Source: an uncultured Hyphomicrobiales bacterium (GTDB lineage: Bacteria > Pseudomonadota > Alphaproteobacteria > Rhizobiales > CAJQND01). From it: 7,910 nucleotides of DNA. The translations under genes and the position numbers were made by a program. The DNA is taken from contig CAJQND010000320.1 of assembly GCA_905479595.1 (NCBI GenBank), positions 1 through 7,910 on the forward strand. Reading direction: 5' to 3'. The notes beneath the pieces were generated by a model. That model had not been told where the DNA came from and did not search any database. It was given only the letters and a program-made list of their open reading frames with translations. This document shows, piece by piece, positions 5,929 to 7,910 of this stretch (the first letter of the stretch is position 1; every line of letters starts with the position of its first letter).

Positions 5929-5967
5929 CAAATCACTGTATCCAGCCATTTATATGCCCACTTTCAG

Positions 5968-5982
5968 TTAAATATTAGGTAA
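5968..5982. promoter_or_regulatory. CtrA-like motif TTAA–N7–GTAA
   Basis: TTAA (5968-5971), seven bases, then GTAAC (5979-5983) matches the alphaproteobacterial CtrA consensus TTAA-N7-TTAA at seven of eight fixed positions. It sits in the 109-bp gap between two divergent cell-envelope genes, where a cell-cycle regulator would be plausible. A single short AT-rich match arises easily by chance, so this is tentative. I could not assign convincing -35 and -10 boxes to either gene in this gap. Confidence 0.3.
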
Positions 5983-6023
5983 CCGGCACAAGAGACATAA
6001 ACGGACAATCGGGACAAATTTAG

Positions 6024-7298
6024 ATGATGCGATTTAGGTGTTTTTATTTTTCAGCTCTTTTGTTTGTGTGCGCCTGTGCGCTTGCAGTGCCTGATCTGAC
6101 CCATGCAGGGCTGGCGGCCGGCAGCGAGACTTCAAAAAAAGTTTCTGAAAAGAAATTCCGCGCCTGGCTTGGAACATTATGGCGTGATGCCAAGGCGCAA
6201 GGCGTATCGCGCGAGACGTTCAATTCAGCCTTTAACGGGGTAAGCCTGGACTGGTCCTTGCCGGATTTGAAAAAGAGCGCCGGGAAGCCGGAGCAACAGG
6301 CCGAGTTTGGCAGCCCCAGCAGATATTTCAAAGAACGCTCTTTATACGCGCTGGCCAATCGTGGTCAGGCATTGCGGGCCAAATACGCCAAAACCCTTGC
6401 CAGGATTGAGCAGCACTATGGGGTACCGGGAACCGTTATCCTTTCTGTATGGGGCCGCGAAACCGCCTATGGGGCCGCTAAAATCCCTCATTATGCCGTG
6501 CGTTCGCTTGCCACTTTGGCGTATGCCGGGCGGCGTCGGGACTTTTTCCGCAAGGAAGTTCTTTCCGCTCTGGTGATCCTCGAACAGGGCCATATCAAGC
6601 GCGGCCAGATGCGCAGCTCATGGGCAGGTGCCATGGGCCACACCCAGATGCTGCCAAGCCAGTTTTTGAAATATGCGGTGGACTTCAACCGCGATGGCAA
6701 AAAAGACATCTGGAACAATATTCCCGATGCGCTGGCAACCACGGCCAATTTCCTGCGTAAGAAAGGTTGGCAGTCTGGAATGTCATGGGGCTACGAAGTC
6801 AACCTGCCAAAATCTGTATCCTGCGCCCTGGAAGGGCCCGACAAGCGGGTTAACGTTTCAACCTGGCTTAAGCGCGGTGTGAGCCGGGTAAAGGGGCGTA
6901 AATTCTCCAAAGCCGCGCAAAGTTTCCCGACATCCTTGCTGGTGCCTGCCGGTCGTTATGGCCCGGCGTTCCTTGTCACCAAGAATTTCTATGTGTTGAA
7001 GGAATACAACGAATCCGATGTGTATGCGCTTTTCGTCGGCCATGTGGCAGACCGCATGTCTGCCAACAAACCGTTTGTCACGAAATGGCGCGATGTGCCC
7101 ACCTATACCCGCTCGCAAATGAAGAAGGTGCAGAAGAAAATGGTAAAGCTCGGCTATAATGTCGGCGATAGCATAGATGGTCTGATCGGCTTTCGCACAA
7201 GGGTTGCCACCGGCGAATACCAGACCAAATACAAGCTTCGCCAGGATTGCTGGCCGGGCCCGAAATTCATCCGCCATTTGAACAAAACCGTGAAATGA
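6024..7298 (+). CDS. Lytic murein transglycosylase, MltB-like (SLT_2) with C-terminal peptidoglycan-binding domain
   Basis: The 424-residue protein cleaves the MurNAc–GlcNAc bond of peptidoglycan with formation of 1,6-anhydroMurNAc. A signal peptide (about 1-28, cleavage near THA) sends it to the periplasm; Cys residues occur in the hydrophobic core but no convincing lipobox, unlike E. coli lipoprotein MltB. The SLT_2 catalytic domain spans roughly 42-340. SVWGRETAYG (141-150) carries the predicted catalytic Glu146, AGAMGHTQMLPS (201-212) is the family signature, then DFNRDGKKDIWN and YALFVGHVADRM (334-345). Residues about 363-424 form a peptidoglycan-binding domain 1-like module (LGYNVGDSIDGLIGFRTRVA). 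Two ATG codons begin the frame (6024 and 6027); a GGGA about 10 nt upstream is a weak ribosome binding site. It is divergent from the CAP gene and 49 nt before a small gene that may be co-transcribed. Confidence 0.93.
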   Translation: MMRFRCFYFSALLFVCACALAVPDLTHAGLAAGSETSKKVSEKKFRAWLGTLWRDAKAQGVSRETFNSAFNGVSLDWSLPDLKKSAGKPEQQAEFGSPSRYFKERSLYALANRGQALRAKYAKTLARIEQHYGVPGTVILSVWGRETAYGAAKIPHYAVRSLATLAYAGRRRDFFRKEVLSALVILEQGHIKRGQMRSSWAGAMGHTQMLPSQFLKYAVDFNRDGKKDIWNNIPDALATTANFLRKKGWQSGMSWGYEVNLPKSVSCALEGPDKRVNVSTWLKRGVSRVKGRKFSKAAQSFPTSLLVPAGRYGPAFLVTKNFYVLKEYNESDVYALFVGHVADRMSANKPFVTKWRDVPTYTRSQMKKVQKKMVKLGYNVGDSIDGLIGFRTRVATGEYQTKYKLRQDCWPGPKFIRHLNKTVK

Positions 7299-7304
7299 AC
7301 CCCT

Positions 7305-7320
7305 GCGCGCATCACCGCGC
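7305..7320 (+). other. GC-rich hairpin between transglycosylase and small gene
   Basis: GCGCG (7305-7309) pairs with CGCGC (7316-7320) around a six-base loop, shortly after the transglycosylase stop. There is no U-tract after it, so it is not a standard terminator. It could stabilise the 3' end of the upstream message or be incidental to local GC richness. Confidence 0.25.
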
Positions 7321-7347
7321 CCTGCATGAAAAATCAAGGAGATGCCC

Positions 7348-7572
7348 ATGTCCTGGTTACCCAGCCTGATCACCGCAACGCCCGAAGAAGGCTATGAACT
7401 CGCGATTAAACTTTCGCGCATGGCGGTGAAGAAAACACAACCCGACGATGACGCGCGCGGCCGCATGCGCGGCGACTATGCCAACAACGCCGATAGCCTG
7501 ACCATGGTCTCACAAGTCGTTGCCACAAATTTCCAGACTGTCGCGCAGGCCAATAATTTCTGGAGAGGTTAG
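7348..7572 (+). CDS. Small protein of unknown function (74 aa)
   Basis: I do not recognise this protein. It begins MSWLPSLITATPEEGYELAI and has no signal peptide or membrane segment. A charged stretch follows (KKTQPDDDARGRMRGDY, about 28-44), then a likely amphipathic helix rich in Ala, Val and Gln (about 45-74). The ATG at 7348 is chosen over the in-frame ATG at 7342 because AAGGAG (7336-7341) lies 6 nt before it but abuts the earlier one. Third codon positions are mostly G or C, like the coding regions nearby, supporting a real gene. The helical Gln/Ala-rich C-terminus faintly recalls phasin-type small proteins, but I would not assign that. The frame stays open for 18 plausible codons after the TAG stop, so the gene may be truncated by a nonsense change. 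Confidence 0.6.
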   Translation: MSWLPSLITATPEEGYELAIKLSRMAVKKTQPDDDARGRMRGDYANNADSLTMVSQVVATNFQTVAQANNFWRG

Positions 7573-7629
7573 GCTCAGGCAGAGATAGCTGAAATGGCAA
7601 CTCGCCAGTCCAAATCCACATCACACTAG
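7573..7629 (+). pseudogene. In-frame continuation of the small gene after its TAG
   Basis: Beyond the TAG at 7570-7572 the same frame encodes AQAEIAEMATRQSKSTSH and then stops at a second TAG (7627-7629). Composition and helical character continue those of the preceding residues. A single C-to-T change (CAG to TAG) would explain the interruption, restoring a 93-residue product. Readthrough or simple chance are alternatives; 18 codons is short. Confidence 0.3.
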
Positions 7630-7910
7630 TGCGCATGAACGAAGACAAACTCTCCCGTGCCCACAAGATGCTTCAGGCTTTGATTGATTAGGAAATTGTT
7701 AAAGTACTGATCAATCTGGTGCGTTCCAAACTTATCTGACGTAAATCAGGCTTCGGGATGGTTTTGTCCGAGACGGACTTGTTTCATTATCTGCGACAAT
7801 CGACAAACTGGGGAAAAAGTTGCGATGTTATTCTGCTAAGTTGGTTGGCAACCATTTGTCCAAAATCATTTTTTGATTCTTGATGGAGAGGAGTTAGATA
7901 GAAAAGCCGT
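7630..7910. other. Intergenic region with no supported gene
   Basis: This stretch is more AT-rich than the genes to its left. It holds only short dyads: GATTGAT/ATCAATC (7682-7688 and 7710-7716), GTCCG/CGGAC (7766-7778, followed by TTGTTT and perhaps a weak terminator), TGGTTG-G-CAACCA (7842-7854) and AATCA/TGATT (7864-7878). A good purine-rich GGAGAGGAG appears at 7885-7893, but no start codon follows at suitable spacing before the window ends. Very short ORFs here are unsupported. Confidence 0.5.

Noticed and set aside
6858..7373. 171-codon minus-strand ORF over the transglycosylase 3' end
   Set aside because: It is antisense to the conserved catalytic and peptidoglycan-binding domains, with no motif or ribosome binding site support.
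7766..7783. GTCCG–AGA–CGGAC followed by TTGTTT as a rho-independent terminator
   Set aside because: The stem is only 5 bp and the T-tract is interrupted, too weak to call; noted only in the intergenic description.
7758..7883. 41-codon ORF starting ATG at 7758 in the right-hand intergenic region
   Set aside because: No good ribosome binding site, mixed AT-rich third positions, no recognisable motif, and low-complexity T-rich end.

Overview
The window looks like an ordinary chromosomal segment of an alphaproteobacterium, probably Hyphomicrobiales/Rhizobiales-like. The evidence is protein character: a long-chain polyprenyl synthetase starting MGVVIPMDE, a DUF2007 protein next to a COG4123-type methyltransferase, a TPR–ispE–nucleotidyltransferase operon, and an MltB-type lytic transglycosylase with a C-terminal peptidoglycan-binding domain. 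This placement is my inference, not a database result. I see no rRNA, tRNA, insertion sequence, CRISPR array or clear prophage gene.

Layout. Bases 1-713 (minus strand) hold a DUF2007 protein gene overlapping, by 7 nt, a methyltransferase gene that runs off the left edge. Bases 714-931 are a divergent promoter region with two back-to-back sigma70-like promoters and two dyads. Bases 932-1951 (plus) encode a polyprenyl diphosphate synthase, for the quinone side chain. Its 3' end overlaps the convergent nucleotidyltransferase gene by 42 nt. Bases 5139 down to 1910 (minus) form a tight three-gene operon: exported TPR protein, ispE, nucleotidyltransferase-like protein. The joints are a 9-nt gap and an ATGA overlap. 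Bases 5140-5320 are a non-coding leader unusually rich in palindromes and repeats.

Bases 5321-5914 (minus) encode a secreted CAP/SCP-domain protein. It is divergent from a plus-strand lytic transglycosylase at 6024-7298, with a CtrA-like motif between them. A small unrecognised protein follows at 7348-7572; its frame continues past a TAG for 18 plausible codons. Bases 7630-7910 hold only weak dyads and very short ORFs.

Two themes emerge. One is isoprenoid/quinone precursor supply: IspE in the MEP pathway makes the building blocks, and the polyprenyl synthase elongates them. The other is envelope maintenance: the lytic transglycosylase, the CAP protein and the exported TPR protein. I found no convincing new multi-gene system. 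The points most worth a second look are the amber-interrupted small gene, the repeats upstream of the TPR operon, and the convergent 3' overlap.
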